Program-made: the position numbers and the translations under genes
Shown: one piece after another, positions 34,304 through 43,680 of the stretch
How positions within the stretch are numbered: position 1 is the first letter of the stretch
Layout: each line of letters begins with the position of its first letter
Notes under the pieces: generated by a model
Database searches by the model: none
What the model saw: only the letters and a program-made list of their open reading frames with translations
What the model was told of the DNA's origin: nothing
NCBI GenBank assembly: GCA_965661575.1
Contig: CBFIEJ010000005.1
Location: 1 to 64,000 of the forward strand
Direction of reading: 5' to 3'
Length of the DNA stretch: 64,000 bases
Origin: UA16 sp965661575
GTDB lineage: Bacteria; Bacteroidota; Bacteroidia; Flavobacteriales_D; Sanyastnellaceae

Positions 34304-34960
34304 ATGATTTTGTCCGTTGAAAGTAGGCGTAAAGTTGCGGAATTCCTCCTCCGAATAAAAGCGATTGAATTGAATCCGGCTGACCCATTCACTTGGGCCA
34401 GTGGACGGCGTTCTCCCATTTATTGCGACAACCGAAAAACCCTCAGCCATCCGAGTGTAAGGACGTTCATTCGTCAACTGTGTGTAGAGGAGGTTGAGAA
34501 TCGCTTTGGTAAAGTCGATGCCATCGCCGGTGTAGCAACGGGAGGGATTGCGCTTGGAGCCTTGGTTGCTCAAGAATTGGGGCTGCCATTCATCTATGTG
34601 CGCTCAAAAGCCAAAGACCATGGTCTGGGCAACGCGATTGAGGGGGATTTGTCAGTGTTGTCGAATGTCGTTGTCATTGAAGATTTGATTTCGACGGGCC
34701 AAAGCAGTTTGAAGGCGGTAGCTGCGCTGCGCGATGCGGGTGTCGAGGTGAAAGGGCTCTTGGCCATTTTTACCTATGGATTTGATGTCGCAGAGGCGGC
34801 GTTCCTCGACGCGAACTGCATGTGGAGCACGTTGACAGACTATTCGACCATGTTGGACCAGGCGATGCAGGAAGGCTACATCACGAATGAACAAAGGCAA
34901 CTGCTAGATTCATGGAATGGTGATCCCGAGGCTTGGAGCAATAAATTTAACCAAGCATGA
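34304..34960 (+). CDS. pyrE: Orotate phosphoribosyltransferase
   Basis: PyrE makes OMP from orotate and PRPP in pyrimidine synthesis. The 218-residue protein has the flexible loop RSKAKDHGLGN, the PRPP-binding motif VVVIEDLISTGQSS, and the IYCDNRKTLSHP orotate-site lead. A near-consensus -7 box (TACATTCG at 34292-34299) ends 4 nt before the ATG, so the transcript may be leaderless. Its stop overlaps the next start by 4 nt. It has the usual family size. Confidence 0.96.
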   Translation: MILSVESRRKVAEFLLRIKAIELNPADPFTWASGRRSPIYCDNRKTLSHPSVRTFIRQLCVEEVENRFGKVDAIAGVATGGIALGALVAQELGLPFIYVRSKAKDHGLGNAIEGDLSVLSNVVVIEDLISTGQSSLKAVAALRDAGVEVKGLLAIFTYGFDVAEAAFLDANCMWSTLTDYSTMLDQAMQEGYITNEQRQLLDSWNGDPEAWSNKFNQA

Positions 34961-35361
34961 TCATTGAAAGCCCCGTGGTTGAGGCTGGTGCTTCGGCGGA
35001 AGTCTTGTTTGATACATTGCGCAATCCTGCTGCGTTGGAGTCTGTGTTGCCGACTGATCAGGTCAGTGAATTCAAGTCGACGGAAACGGGTTGTTCGTTC
35101 AAGGTGACCGGTGGGTTTGCGATTGTCATTGAACGCGTGACTGAGAAACGCCCTGGTTTGATTCAATTCGCTTCGCAAAAAGGCACGCCGATTCGCTTTG
35201 ATTTGAAGGTGCTGATCGCACCGCTTGCAGCTGACCGGGCATCCGTGCAAGTGCAGTGCGATGCAGATTTAAATCCGTTTATGAAAATGATGGCCGAGAA
35301 GCCCTTGCAAGCCATTTTTAGTGGAATGGCCGAAGCTGTTCAGCTCAAGTATCCGGTCTGA
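34957..35361 (+). CDS. SRPBCC-family small protein
   Basis: This 134-residue protein looks like the START/Bet v1-type SRPBCC family: a first strand IESPVVEAGASAEVLFDTLR with a following helix, FKVTGGFAIVIERVTEKRP, and a long C-terminal helix (NPFMKMMAEKPLQAIFSGMAEA). The fold binds hydrophobic ligands in other proteins. The small Bacteroidota member beside pyrE has no known role. It overlaps pyrE by 4 nt, and its last 22 nt overlap the end of the convergent birA gene. Confidence 0.8.
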   Translation: MIIESPVVEAGASAEVLFDTLRNPAALESVLPTDQVSEFKSTETGCSFKVTGGFAIVIERVTEKRPGLIQFASQKGTPIRFDLKVLIAPLAADRASVQVQCDADLNPFMKMMAEKPLQAIFSGMAEAVQLKYPV

Positions 35362-36233
35362 TCGGTGCTCGCGTCCTGTTGCTGATAAATCCAGGACCAC
35401 CTCAGCCGCTTGTTGTTTTCAATGGCCTCAATGACTCCCGTTTTATGCGGTAGATTCAAGTCTTCAGGTGCTTTCCATTCCATGATGCACCGCCCCATGT
35501 CGTCCACAGACAAGACCTTGCCATACTTTCCTTCGTTTTTCCAATCGTAGGTTTTCCATTCATCCCTCGCCAAAAGCTGGCGGTTGAATGCGGCGCTCGT
35601 TTCTCGTCGGAAGGCGGCGGCAAATTCGGCGCCTTGAGTGTAAGCTTGTCTCCAATTTTCAAGGGCAAGTTGAATGTTATTTTCCAAGGCTTTGCCTATG
35701 ACCATGGGTTGGAGCTGTTCACCTGTTTGGTGCAGAACAATTTCTGCAAGTGATGTTCGAAATGGCGGCAGTGACGTCGAGAGCGCATTGATGCCAATTC
35801 CAATGACGCTGCTCCCAATGTGTTGGCCTTGCCATGTGTTTTCGATGAGAATGCCGCCGCACTTGCTCCAGACGTCTCCTTTTTTAACGAAAAGGTCATT
35901 CGGCCATTTAATGCAGGTGGGAGGGCGGTGGTCTCCGAGCGTGTCGTTGATGGTTTGGATTGCAGCGATGGTTGCGGCTTTATTGAAGTCGAACCAAGCA
36001 TTGGGCTGTCGCTGGATTTGAATTGAAATTTGAGGCTCCCAACAAAAGGCAATGCTCCATGCCAAATCTTTGCCGTGTTCTTGGTCCCATGCCGTTCCGC
36101 GCTGTCCTTTGCCCTCGACTTGGTCGGTCGTGGTAAAAATTCCTGCGCTGCCTGGTACGGCTGTTTTCAGCCAATCATGGGCTGCGTCATTTGTGCTCTT
36201 GCAGCGTTCAAAGTGATACCGGTGAATGTGCAA
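35340..36233 (-). CDS. birA: Biotin--[acetyl-CoA-carboxylase] ligase
   Basis: BirA adenylates biotin and attaches it to the biotin carboxyl carrier protein. The 297-residue protein has STND near the start, the GKGQRGTAW biotinyl-AMP loop, IKWPNDLFV and KCGGILIEN. It lacks an N-terminal DNA-binding domain, so it is a pure ligase. It starts at TTG 36233, since an in-frame stop lies upstream and STND must be within about 15 residues of the start. The stop region overlaps the SRPBCC gene by 22 nt on the opposite strand. A weak -7 box (TTGATTTG, minus strand) lies at the start. Confidence 0.93.
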   Translation of the reverse strand: MHIHRYHFERCKSTNDAAHDWLKTAVPGSAGIFTTTDQVEGKGQRGTAWDQEHGKDLAWSIAFCWEPQISIQIQRQPNAWFDFNKAATIAAIQTINDTLGDHRPPTCIKWPNDLFVKKGDVWSKCGGILIENTWQGQHIGSSVIGIGINALSTSLPPFRTSLAEIVLHQTGEQLQPMVIGKALENNIQLALENWRQAYTQGAEFAAAFRRETSAAFNRQLLARDEWKTYDWKNEGKYGKVLSVDDMGRCIMEWKAPEDLNLPHKTGVIEAIENNKRLRWSWIYQQQDASTDQTGYLS

Positions 36234-36409
36234 ATCAATCGCCTTTGGTCCCCGCTATTGTCGGGTGATGAATCGGAACCTCTCAAAGGTAAGGGGGCTT
36301 CGTTCATCTTCCGAATGGAGTATTGACATGTTTTCGCAAACGCCTCGGTGCGCAACTGCTTCTGCATCGTATCTTTCGGGTCATACATCACCACAAACGC
36401 CAGTCACTT

Positions 36410-36766
36410 TTGGTACAAAAACTGCCGCTGCTCAACGCAGTCATCGAAGGACTTCAAGAAGTCAAAGGGAAACAAATTACCATCATGGATTTGAGAGAAA
36501 TTCCTCATGCGGTTGCGGGGTGGTTTGTCATTGCGCATGGCACGAGTCGAACGCAAGTTGAGGCCTTGGCCCAATCGGTTGAGAGCACCACAGCAGAGAA
36601 AGCGGCAGAGAAGCCGTGGGGAAAGCAAGGTTTGAGAAATGGTGAGTGGGCTGTTTTGGATTACAGTGACATTGTAGTGCACGTATTCCATGAGGAGACC
36701 CGCAGTCGGTATGCATTAGAAGAATTGTGGGGCGACGCGAACATTGAGACAGTTGACGAAGTTTGA
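36410..36766 (+). CDS. rsfS: Ribosome silencing factor
   Basis: RsfS binds L14 on the 50S subunit and blocks subunit joining in starvation. The protein has LLNAVIEGLQEVKGKQITIM, GWFVIAHGTSRTQVEALA, KPWGKQG, GEWAVLDYSDIVVHVFHEE and a final ALEELWGDA, all typical. From TTG 36410 it has 118 residues, the family length. A -7-like box (TATCTTTC at 36370-36377) lies upstream and makes an earlier TTG at 36323 unlikely. ftsH follows 7 nt later. Confidence 0.93.
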   Translation: MVQKLPLLNAVIEGLQEVKGKQITIMDLREIPHAVAGWFVIAHGTSRTQVEALAQSVESTTAEKAAEKPWGKQGLRNGEWAVLDYSDIVVHVFHEETRSRYALEELWGDANIETVDEV

Positions 36767-36773
36767 TTAATCC

Positions 36774-38801
36774 ATGAGTGAACAAAAAGATCAAGGAAGT
36801 GAAAACCGCGACGGAGGAAAACCATCGCTGAATTTCTACTGGGTTTATGCCGTAATCGTCGTGCTGCTCCTAGGAATGCTCATGTTGAATTCAGGCCAAG
36901 ATGGTCGTCAGATTCAATGGGCCGAATTCAAGGAGCGTATCGAGGAGGGTGAAGTCAAACGCGTTGTTTTCGATGGACAGCGTGCGACAATCATGCTCAA
37001 CGAATCGGTCCGAGAGGCGGAATCAGAAGGCGAAGACGAAGAGTCGCTGCTGAAATCTGTCTACCGGTCTTCGGACTACTGGTTAAACGTGCCCGCAGGT
37101 GACGCGTACCTCGACGACATGAAAATGTTGTCCGAAGATTATGACTTTGAATACGTCTACGAGCCGGTAAATGAATGGGGCCAACAGATTGTGACTTACG
37201 TCATTTTCTTTGGTCTGATGATTGGGGTTTGGATTTTGTTGATGCGACGCCTTGGCGGCGGCGGCGGTGGTGGCGGTCAAATTTTTAACATCGGTAAATC
37301 AAAGGCTCAACTTTTTGAAAAAGGAAAGGGTACCGATGTCAACTTCGAAGATGTGGCTGGCCTTGACGGTGCGAAAGAGGAATTGGAGGAGATTGTAGCA
37401 TTCCTGAAAGCGCCTGAAAAGTATACTAACCTCGGCGCCAAAATACCGAAAGGAGCCTTGCTCGTAGGCCCTCCAGGCACCGGTAAGACCTTGCTTGCAA
37501 AGGCAGTTGCGGGGGAAGCGCAAGTTCCTTTTTTCTCTTTGAGTGGGTCCGATTTCGTTGAGATGTTTGTAGGAGTGGGAGCTTCACGTGTCCGTGACCT
37601 GTTCAAGCAAGCCAAAGAAAAGTCCCCGGCGATTATTTTCATCGACGAGATCGATGCCATCGGCCGAGCACGCGGGAAAAACGCGAGCATGGGGTCCAAC
37701 GATGAGCGAGAAAACACCCTCAACCAGTTGTTGACGGAAATGGATGGATTCGGCACCAACAGTGGAGTCATTATTCTGGCTGCGACCAACCGGGCGGACA
37801 TTTTAGATAAAGCCTTGATGCGTGCGGGTCGTTTTGATCGACAGATATACGTAGACATGCCGGACTTGACCGAAAGGAAGGCCATCTTCGAGGTGCACCT
37901 AGGTCCCATCAAAGTGGATGATTCCATTGATGTTGACTTTTTGTCTCGGCAAACGCCAGGCTTTAGCGGTGCGGATATCGCAAACGTTTGCAACGAAGCA
38001 GCTTTGTATGCTGCACGAAAAGGGCGCGACAAGGTGATTCATCAAGATTTCTTGGATGCTGTGGATCGCATCATCGGAGGTCTGGAAAAGCGCACGAAAA
38101 TCATTTCAGAGCACGAGAAGAAAACGATAGCCTTCCATGAGGCTGGTCACGCTGTGGTGAGTTGGTTGGTGGAATTCGCCTCGCCATTGGTGAAGGTGAG
38201 CATTGTTCCACGCGGCCAGTCCTTGGGAGCAGCATGGTACTTGCCGGAGGAACGTCAAATCACCACGACCGAACAAATGCTCGACGAAATGTGCGCAGCA
38301 TTGGGCGGCCGAGCGGCGGAGGAACTTGTATTTGGTAAAATTTCGACTGGCGCCCTGAGCGATTTGGAGAAAGTGACGAAGCAGGCCTACGCCATGGTGA
38401 GTATTTATGGCTTGAACGACAAGATTGGAAACCGAAGCTATTACGATAGCCGTGGAGACCAAACGTTTACAAAGCCATACAGCGAAGAGACTTCACGCAT
38501 CATTGATGAAGAAGTTGGTAAGTTGATTGAAGGTTCCTACCAACGGGCCAAGGATATCTTGCAAGAGAACTTCGAAAAATTAAGTGGTCTGGCGGACTCC
38601 TTGCTTCAGAACGAGGTCATATTTAGAGAGGACGTTCAGCGCATTTTAGGAGAACGTCCTTTTCAAAAGACTCCAAAGACGGATGCCTTAACTGGAAACA
38701 ACGGTGCGGATGCAGCGCAGAAGACTGCAGCTTCGAAGCCCGAATCGCAGGAAGGAGCGAGCCCAGATGCAGAAGTGATCGCGGAGGATCCAGAGGCATG
38801 A
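36774..38801 (+). CDS. ftsH: ATP-dependent zinc metalloprotease FtsH
   Basis: FtsH is a membrane AAA+ protease that degrades misfolded and regulatory proteins. The 675-residue protein has membrane helices near 22-40 and 138-158, a small periplasmic domain between them, Walker A GPPGTGKT with Lys238, Walker B IIFIDEIDA, the second region of homology with ATNRADILDKALMRAGRFDR, and the zinc motif HEAGH (His455, Glu456, His459). A Gly-rich linker (RRLGGGGGGGG) follows the second helix. The C-terminal 40 residues are Ala/Glu-rich and disordered. It overlaps the DUF2007 gene by 4 nt. Confidence 0.98.
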   Translation: MSEQKDQGSENRDGGKPSLNFYWVYAVIVVLLLGMLMLNSGQDGRQIQWAEFKERIEEGEVKRVVFDGQRATIMLNESVREAESEGEDEESLLKSVYRSSDYWLNVPAGDAYLDDMKMLSEDYDFEYVYEPVNEWGQQIVTYVIFFGLMIGVWILLMRRLGGGGGGGGQIFNIGKSKAQLFEKGKGTDVNFEDVAGLDGAKEELEEIVAFLKAPEKYTNLGAKIPKGALLVGPPGTGKTLLAKAVAGEAQVPFFSLSGSDFVEMFVGVGASRVRDLFKQAKEKSPAIIFIDEIDAIGRARGKNASMGSNDERENTLNQLLTEMDGFGTNSGVIILAATNRADILDKALMRAGRFDRQIYVDMPDLTERKAIFEVHLGPIKVDDSIDVDFLSRQTPGFSGADIANVCNEAALYAARKGRDKVIHQDFLDAVDRIIGGLEKRTKIISEHEKKTIAFHEAGHAVVSWLVEFASPLVKVSIVPRGQSLGAAWYLPEERQITTTEQMLDEMCAALGGRAAEELVFGKISTGALSDLEKVTKQAYAMVSIYGLNDKIGNRSYYDSRGDQTFTKPYSEETSRIIDEEVGKLIEGSYQRAKDILQENFEKLSGLADSLLQNEVIFREDVQRILGERPFQKTPKTDALTGNNGADAAQKTAASKPESQEGASPDAEVIAEDPEA

Positions 38802-39013
38802 AGGGATGGACTGTAGTTTACAGTGACGGCTTTCCACCAGCGGTTGAACTGCGAAGGACGGTGCTGGATCAGCACCGCATACCGGCTGTGGTATTGAACA
38901 AGAAGGATAGCAGCTACCTTTTTGGGTTTGTTGAACTCTTGGTCCAAGATGAAGATGTGATTCGGGCAAAGGAACTGCTCGACAATGAAGGTGCATTGCC
39001 CTTTGATACCTGA
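38798..39013 (+). CDS. DUF2007 small protein
   Basis: This 71-residue protein fits DUF2007/GlnB-like signal-transducer-fold proteins: a VVYSDGFPPAVELRRTVLDQ strand-helix and a second VLNKKDSSYLFGFVELLVQ with a final helix. Similar genes follow ftsH in Bacteroidota. Function is unknown. It overlaps ftsH by 4 nt and precedes cdsA by 5 nt, so it is coupled to both. Confidence 0.85.
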   Translation: MKGWTVVYSDGFPPAVELRRTVLDQHRIPAVVLNKKDSSYLFGFVELLVQDEDVIRAKELLDNEGALPFDT

Positions 39014-39018
39014 AAGGC

Positions 39019-39669
39019 ATGAGTGAAACCAAAACCAGAAGCATCACAGGCGTGATTTTTGGCCTCATTGTGATTGGCTCGGTGGTCTTCAGTCCATTGA
39101 CAAGTGCAGTACTCTGGACGGCTGTAGGCGTGCAAGGTTGGCGCGAGATGCACGCGGGTACTCAATCAAAGAGTAGGCTTCCCCGTCTGGTCTTTGCTGC
39201 GGCGGCTCTTGGCTGGGTTTCCTTGATGGTGATGTTGACTTGGGATGCAGATGGTGCCCACGCCCCGTCGCAACTTTTGAGTTTGTTGATCCTGATTTGG
39301 TCCAACGACTCAGGGGCATACTTCATTGGTAAGCCGCTGGGTAAACACAAGTTGATGCCGGCTGTTTCACCTGGAAAGTCATGGGAGGGTTTTGTAGGAG
39401 GTGCATTTTTTGCAGCGCTTGCCGCAGGGCTTTTGTTTGGTTGGCAGGCGATCTGGATGGGACCGATGATGGCGGTTTTGGCCACGGCGGGAGATTTATT
39501 GGAAAGCGCTTGGAAGCGGTCCAACGGCATCAAAGACTCAGGTAAATTGATGCCGGGTCATGGCGGTGTCTTGGACCGATTTGATGGCTTCATCATTGCC
39601 GCTCCGGTATACGCCCTGGTTCTATATTTGCATCCTTTTCAAAACAACCTGAATTTTCTATTCGAATGA
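39019..39669 (+). CDS. cdsA: Phosphatidate cytidylyltransferase
   Basis: CdsA makes CDP-diacylglycerol from CTP and phosphatidate in the inner membrane. The 216-residue protein has about five membrane helices and the C-terminal signature SAWKRSNGIKDSG followed by LMPGHGGVLDR. A preceding SNDSGAYFIGKPLGKHKL block and SPGKSWEGFVGG are typical. It is shorter than E. coli CdsA because the first helices are missing, which is usual for the compact forms. It overlaps psd by 4 nt; together they supply phosphatidylethanolamine. Confidence 0.95.
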   Translation: MSETKTRSITGVIFGLIVIGSVVFSPLTSAVLWTAVGVQGWREMHAGTQSKSRLPRLVFAAAALGWVSLMVMLTWDADGAHAPSQLLSLLILIWSNDSGAYFIGKPLGKHKLMPAVSPGKSWEGFVGGAFFAALAAGLLFGWQAIWMGPMMAVLATAGDLLESAWKRSNGIKDSGKLMPGHGGVLDRFDGFIIAAPVYALVLYLHPFQNNLNFLFE

Positions 39670-40325
39670 CATTTCACAGAGAAGGAACCGCGACCCTGTT
39701 GATTACAATTTTGTTCACTGCTCTGGTCGCTTCTGCTTCCTACACATGGTTGCCGATATGGGCCTTCTATCTGCTTGGTTTCGGTTGCCTGATTTTACTC
39801 GGGTTGGTCATCAATTTTTTTCGAATGCCCTCGCGATCCATTGGTTCTCGAGAGTTGGAGGATGTTTTGTGCCCAAGTGACGGTAAGGTCGTGGTGATCG
39901 AAAAGGTTCAGGAGACGGAATGGTTCAAGGATGAAAGGATTCAGGTGAGCATCTTCATGAGCCCATTAAACGTCCACGCCCAATGGTCACCCATGGCCGG
40001 TCGAGTGTTGGCTGCACGTTATCATCCTGGTAAGTATTTGGTTGCCTGGCACCCGAAGAGCAGCACTGAAAATGAAAGAACGACACACGTCATTGAAGGC
40101 CAGCACGGAACTGTTTTATTTCGACAAATTGCCGGCGCTGTAGCGCGTCGTATTTGCTGGTATTTAAAAGAAGGTGATGATCTCACTCATGGCGACGAGG
40201 TGGGCTTCATTAAATTTGGCTCGCGCATCGATGTCTTTCTCCCGTTAGATAGTGAAATCTGCGTCAGCATGGATCAAGATGTTGTCGGAAGGGAAACCGT
40301 TCTTGCACGTTTCAAGACGACTTGA
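39666..40325 (+). CDS. psd: Phosphatidylserine decarboxylase
   Basis: Psd makes phosphatidylethanolamine from phosphatidylserine with a pyruvoyl group formed by self-cleavage. The 219-residue proenzyme has two N-terminal membrane helices, LCPSDGKVVVIEKV, SIFMSPLNVHAQWSP and the cleavage site FGSR with Ser186. The short form with FGSR rather than LGST matches the class common in Bacteroidota. It overlaps cdsA by 4 nt and is the last gene of the pyrE/ftsH cluster on this strand. Confidence 0.95.
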   Translation: MTFHREGTATLLITILFTALVASASYTWLPIWAFYLLGFGCLILLGLVINFFRMPSRSIGSRELEDVLCPSDGKVVVIEKVQETEWFKDERIQVSIFMSPLNVHAQWSPMAGRVLAARYHPGKYLVAWHPKSSTENERTTHVIEGQHGTVLFRQIAGAVARRICWYLKEGDDLTHGDEVGFIKFGSRIDVFLPLDSEICVSMDQDVVGRETVLARFKTT

Positions 40326-40396
40326 GAAAACGCTGTCTGAAAAAAATTGCTTTTTTTCGCTTCGTGTCGGTAATTGTTGATTCTAAATCAACCCAC

Positions 40397-42313
40397 ATGA
40401 AGCATTTTACTTTGGCCGCTTTTATAGGCCTATTTGTTTTTTCAGGACTGGCACAAAGCCCTGCCACCTCTGGTGAGCGGCTTTTGCAGGATGTTCCTCA
40501 ACTAGCGCCAGAGATGCGCAAGGCGATGCCTATGCCGACAAAGGCGATTGCGGATTTTTCCGATCGTCCACAACAACCACTGGAGGGCGAGTCCACATTG
40601 GATGTGGAGCACGTCATGTCACGTGAACTCATTGTGGAGCGGCAGGTCATTGGTTACACGCAATATGATCTGCAGTCCAATGCAGCCATTGATGACCGCA
40701 TGGCCGGCGGTGGTGAAGCGCTTTCTGCAGCGTGGACCATGAGTTTGGAATTGACGCCATTTGAAGACCGCGGAACCGGTTACAACTTTTATGACGGCAC
40801 GGCATGGGATGAGATCGCCTACGAGCGCATCGAGTCTACTCGCATTGGCTGGCCTTCGATCGTTCATACAGCAAGTGGGCGTGAAGTAGTCGTGAGCCAC
40901 CCGGGCATCGACACTCCGCTGCATATGGCCTGGAGAGATGCTGGAACAGGTGCTGCCTGGACCGAAGCGAGCATCCCAAGTGATATTGCTGTCGGTAAAC
41001 TGTGGCCTCGTATGGCTGCTGGAGGTGAGGATGGGAATTCCTTACACGTGATCTGCGTAACTACACCAGAAGGCAACGGCGGTGCATTTTACGGTGGTCA
41101 GGACGGAGCGTTGCTCTACTACCGATCACAAGATGGAGGAGACACATGGGACATCATCGATTATGTGTTTCCTGAGGCGGATAGCACCCAGTTCTTTGGG
41201 TTTAGCGGCGATACTTATGCCATTCATGCGCGAGGTAATACCGTCGCACTCGCCTCATTCAACGATTTCAGCGACTCGTTCGTGATGATTTCTCAAGATA
41301 ATGGTGATACGTGGGAGAAGCAGTTGCTTGTTGATTTCCCTGTAGACTTGTACGAAGTGGATATGGGGTTGCCCGAAATCGGTGAAGACTACAATGATGA
41401 TGGTCTGTTCCAAGAGTTCTTCAACGCTGACGGAGCTGGAGATGTGCACATTGACCAGTATGGACAGGTCCATGTGTCATTTGGCTCGATGTATTACATG
41501 GATGCGGATACCATTGATGGCACGACGAGCTATTTTCCAGGCACCAATGGCTTGGCTTACTGGAATGAATCCATGGGCCCAGATAGTGCCCAAATCATCG
41601 CTTATTCCTTCGATTACGATGAGAGCGGTATGTTGGATTTCGAAGATGAGATTGCGGCGTACTACGTCGGCTGTGCAGCATTCCCATCGATCGCGACAGA
41701 TGCGTCAGGTGCAATGTATGTCACCTACTCTGCCATCATGGAGAATTTTTCTACGGGTGCTCAAAATTACCGTCACCAATTTGTTGTCTACAGTTCAGAT
41801 GGTGGTGTAACGTGGAACACGGAGGATGCTTGTGATCTGACTCCTGATGTCGACTTTGACGGTTACGAAGCAGTCTTTGGATCAATCGCTCCTGATGTGG
41901 TCAATGGCCAATTGGAGATCATTTACCAGCGTGACTTCGAGCCTGGGCTGCACGTGCGTGGTGACGAAGATCCCATTGACATCAATGACATCGTACACCT
42001 GCGTGTACCCACGGACGATCTGGGAGATTGCGCAGATGTTGAATTTGAAGATTGGGTAGGCATTGCTGAAGCCATTGATCCCAATGACATCAGTATGTAT
42101 CCAAATCCAGCTGACGGTCAGGTAGAATTGGTGATCAACCGACCTGGTGCGCACCAGGTAGACGTGTGGAGTGCTACTGGTCAGCGTGTGCTTTCCATGC
42201 AGACAAGTGCCATGGTAGAACAGATGGAAACCAGCCACTGGGCATCAGGAATTTACTTGGTGAACATCGCTCAAGGTGATCATCATACAGTGGTGAGATT
42301 AGCTGTTCAGTGA
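40397..42313 (+). CDS. Secreted Asp-box protein with T9SS sorting domain
   Basis: This 638-residue protein has a signal peptide (MKHFTLAAFIGLFVFSGLAQ). Its body holds Asp-box repeats (YRSQDGGDTWDI, ISQDNGDTWEK, YSSDGGVTWNTE), a motif of sialidase-type beta-propellers. It ends in a type A T9SS C-terminal domain (MYPNPADGQVELVI, GIYLVNI), so it is exported across the outer membrane by the type IX system. Asp-box proteins need not be sialidases, and no catalytic residues are evident. The MKHF start at 40397 is preferred to 40322, which overlaps psd. A terminator follows. Confidence 0.9.
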   Translation: MKHFTLAAFIGLFVFSGLAQSPATSGERLLQDVPQLAPEMRKAMPMPTKAIADFSDRPQQPLEGESTLDVEHVMSRELIVERQVIGYTQYDLQSNAAIDDRMAGGGEALSAAWTMSLELTPFEDRGTGYNFYDGTAWDEIAYERIESTRIGWPSIVHTASGREVVVSHPGIDTPLHMAWRDAGTGAAWTEASIPSDIAVGKLWPRMAAGGEDGNSLHVICVTTPEGNGGAFYGGQDGALLYYRSQDGGDTWDIIDYVFPEADSTQFFGFSGDTYAIHARGNTVALASFNDFSDSFVMISQDNGDTWEKQLLVDFPVDLYEVDMGLPEIGEDYNDDGLFQEFFNADGAGDVHIDQYGQVHVSFGSMYYMDADTIDGTTSYFPGTNGLAYWNESMGPDSAQIIAYSFDYDESGMLDFEDEIAAYYVGCAAFPSIATDASGAMYVTYSAIMENFSTGAQNYRHQFVVYSSDGGVTWNTEDACDLTPDVDFDGYEAVFGSIAPDVVNGQLEIIYQRDFEPGLHVRGDEDPIDINDIVHLRVPTDDLGDCADVEFEDWVGIAEAIDPNDISMYPNPADGQVELVINRPGAHQVDVWSATGQRVLSMQTSAMVEQMETSHWASGIYLVNIAQGDHHTVVRLAVQ

Positions 42314-42333
42314 TTCCGGTAAAATGTATTTTG

Positions 42334-42364
42334 AAGCCCCTCGCTCAGGTGAGGGGCTTTTTTT
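42334..42364 (+). terminator. Rho-independent terminator
   Basis: AAGCCCCTC pairs with GAGGGGCTT around an 8-base loop and is followed by T residues. It ends the T9SS protein gene. Confidence 0.85.
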
Positions 42365-42399
42365 GTGCCCGAATTTCGAAGTCGTCAAGGCGAGCGGAT

Positions 42400-42407
42400 T
42401 AATTTTG
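42400..42407 (+). promoter_or_regulatory. -7 box of cinA
   Basis: TAATTTTG is a perfect TAnnTTTG match with TTTC 22 bases upstream (42374-42377). It ends 4 nt before the ATG at 42412, so the transcript is probably leaderless. Confidence 0.5.
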
Positions 42408-42411
42408 CGGC

Positions 42412-43656
42412 ATGCTAGCGGAAATCATCACCATTGGAGACGAATTGTTGTTGGGCCAGACCATTGATACCAATTCTGCCTGGATGGGGGCGCAACTTGC
42501 TGCGCATGGAATTCGTGTGCATCGAATCACCTCCATCTCCGATGAATCAGAAGCGATTCGTGCAGCGCTGGATGAGTCCTTGTCACGAGTGGATTTTGTG
42601 CTGATCACGGGTGGTTTAGGACCGACCCGGGATGACATCACAAAAGAAACGTTAGCAGATTATTTTGATACGCAACTAGTGATGGACCAGGCGATTCTTG
42701 AACGCATTACACAATGGTTTGCTGGCCGAGGATTTGAGATGCTTGATGTGAATCGACACCAAGCGATGTTGCCGGAGGCATGCAAGGTTCTCGTAAATCC
42801 AAGGGGAACAGCCATGGGCATGTGGTTTGAACGTGATGCGGGAAAAAAGGTGGTGGTCAGTATGCCTGGGGTTCCTTACGAGATGAAAGGATTGATGCGA
42901 GAGGAAGTGTTGCCACGCGTTGATTTGCACTGGGCGTTGCCCACACGCTACCGCCGAACATTGCTCACCCAAGGCGTGGGCGAAAGTTATCTCAGTGAAT
43001 TGGTTTGGGATTGGGAGGAGCGATTGGAGTCGCGAGGGGTGTCAATTGCTTATCTGCCTGCGCCGGGCCAGGTGCGGGTCAGGCTCAGTGCGGTTGACGC
43101 TGATGCTTCTAAAGCCAAAGAACGGGTGGAGGCTGAGGTCGCTGATTTTTTAACCTTGGCGGGGAGTCATGTGGTATCGGACCAAGACGAGTCGCTGGGA
43201 GCTGCAGTTGTGCGGGTTTTGACCCGTCGGAAAATGACCTTGGCAACAGCAGAATCTTGCACGGGAGGTGCAATTGCATCAAGCATCACCTCAGTACCAG
43301 GAAGCAGTGCGATGTTCATGGGGTCTGTTGTGGCTTATGACAACCGAGTCAAACAGGAGATGTTGGGGGTTTCCTCAGTTTCACTGGCAGAACATGGAGC
43401 TGTGAGCGAAGAAGTGGTAGTGCAGATGGCGCAAGGGGCTAGAAAACGCTTAAGAACGGATTATGCTGTTGCTACCTCTGGTGTAGCAGGACCCTCCGGA
43501 GGAACGGAAGAGAAGCCGGTTGGTACAGTGTGGATTGCGCTGGCTGGGCCAAGTGGGGTGGAGGCCAAGTGTCTGAGCTTGGGCAATAGCCGCGATCGCA
43601 ACATTGAAAGAAGCATGCGGGAAGCATTGGCTTGGATCATTCGCAGCGTAAAATAA
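42412..43656 (+). CDS. cinA: CinA: competence/damage-inducible protein, NMN deamidase type
   Basis: The 414-residue protein has an N-terminal molybdopterin-binding-like domain (AEIITIGDELLLGQTIDTNS, TGGLGPTRDDITKE) and a C-terminal CinA domain (TLATAESCTGGAIAS, GSSAMFMGSVVAYDNRVK, TSGVAGPSGGTEEKPVGTVW) that hydrolyses nicotinamide mononucleotide; the N-terminal domain has ADP-ribose pyrophosphatase activity in family members. Both are intact, so this is a full-length form for NAD salvage or cleanup. The predicted promoter lies immediately before the ATG. Confidence 0.95.
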   Translation: MLAEIITIGDELLLGQTIDTNSAWMGAQLAAHGIRVHRITSISDESEAIRAALDESLSRVDFVLITGGLGPTRDDITKETLADYFDTQLVMDQAILERITQWFAGRGFEMLDVNRHQAMLPEACKVLVNPRGTAMGMWFERDAGKKVVVSMPGVPYEMKGLMREEVLPRVDLHWALPTRYRRTLLTQGVGESYLSELVWDWEERLESRGVSIAYLPAPGQVRVRLSAVDADASKAKERVEAEVADFLTLAGSHVVSDQDESLGAAVVRVLTRRKMTLATAESCTGGAIASSITSVPGSSAMFMGSVVAYDNRVKQEMLGVSSVSLAEHGAVSEEVVVQMAQGARKRLRTDYAVATSGVAGPSGGTEEKPVGTVWIALAGPSGVEAKCLSLGNSRDRNIERSMREALAWIIRSVK

Positions 43657-43680
43657 TTGCAATGAAGTTCCGGCAAACGG

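Noticed and set aside
36323..36409. Longer rsfS start at TTG 36323
   Set aside because: The extra 29 residues lack RsfS similarity and would cross the -7-like box at 36370-36377.
40322..40396. Upstream extension of the Asp-box protein
   Set aside because: It overlaps psd and precedes the real signal peptide, so the ATG at 40397 is used.
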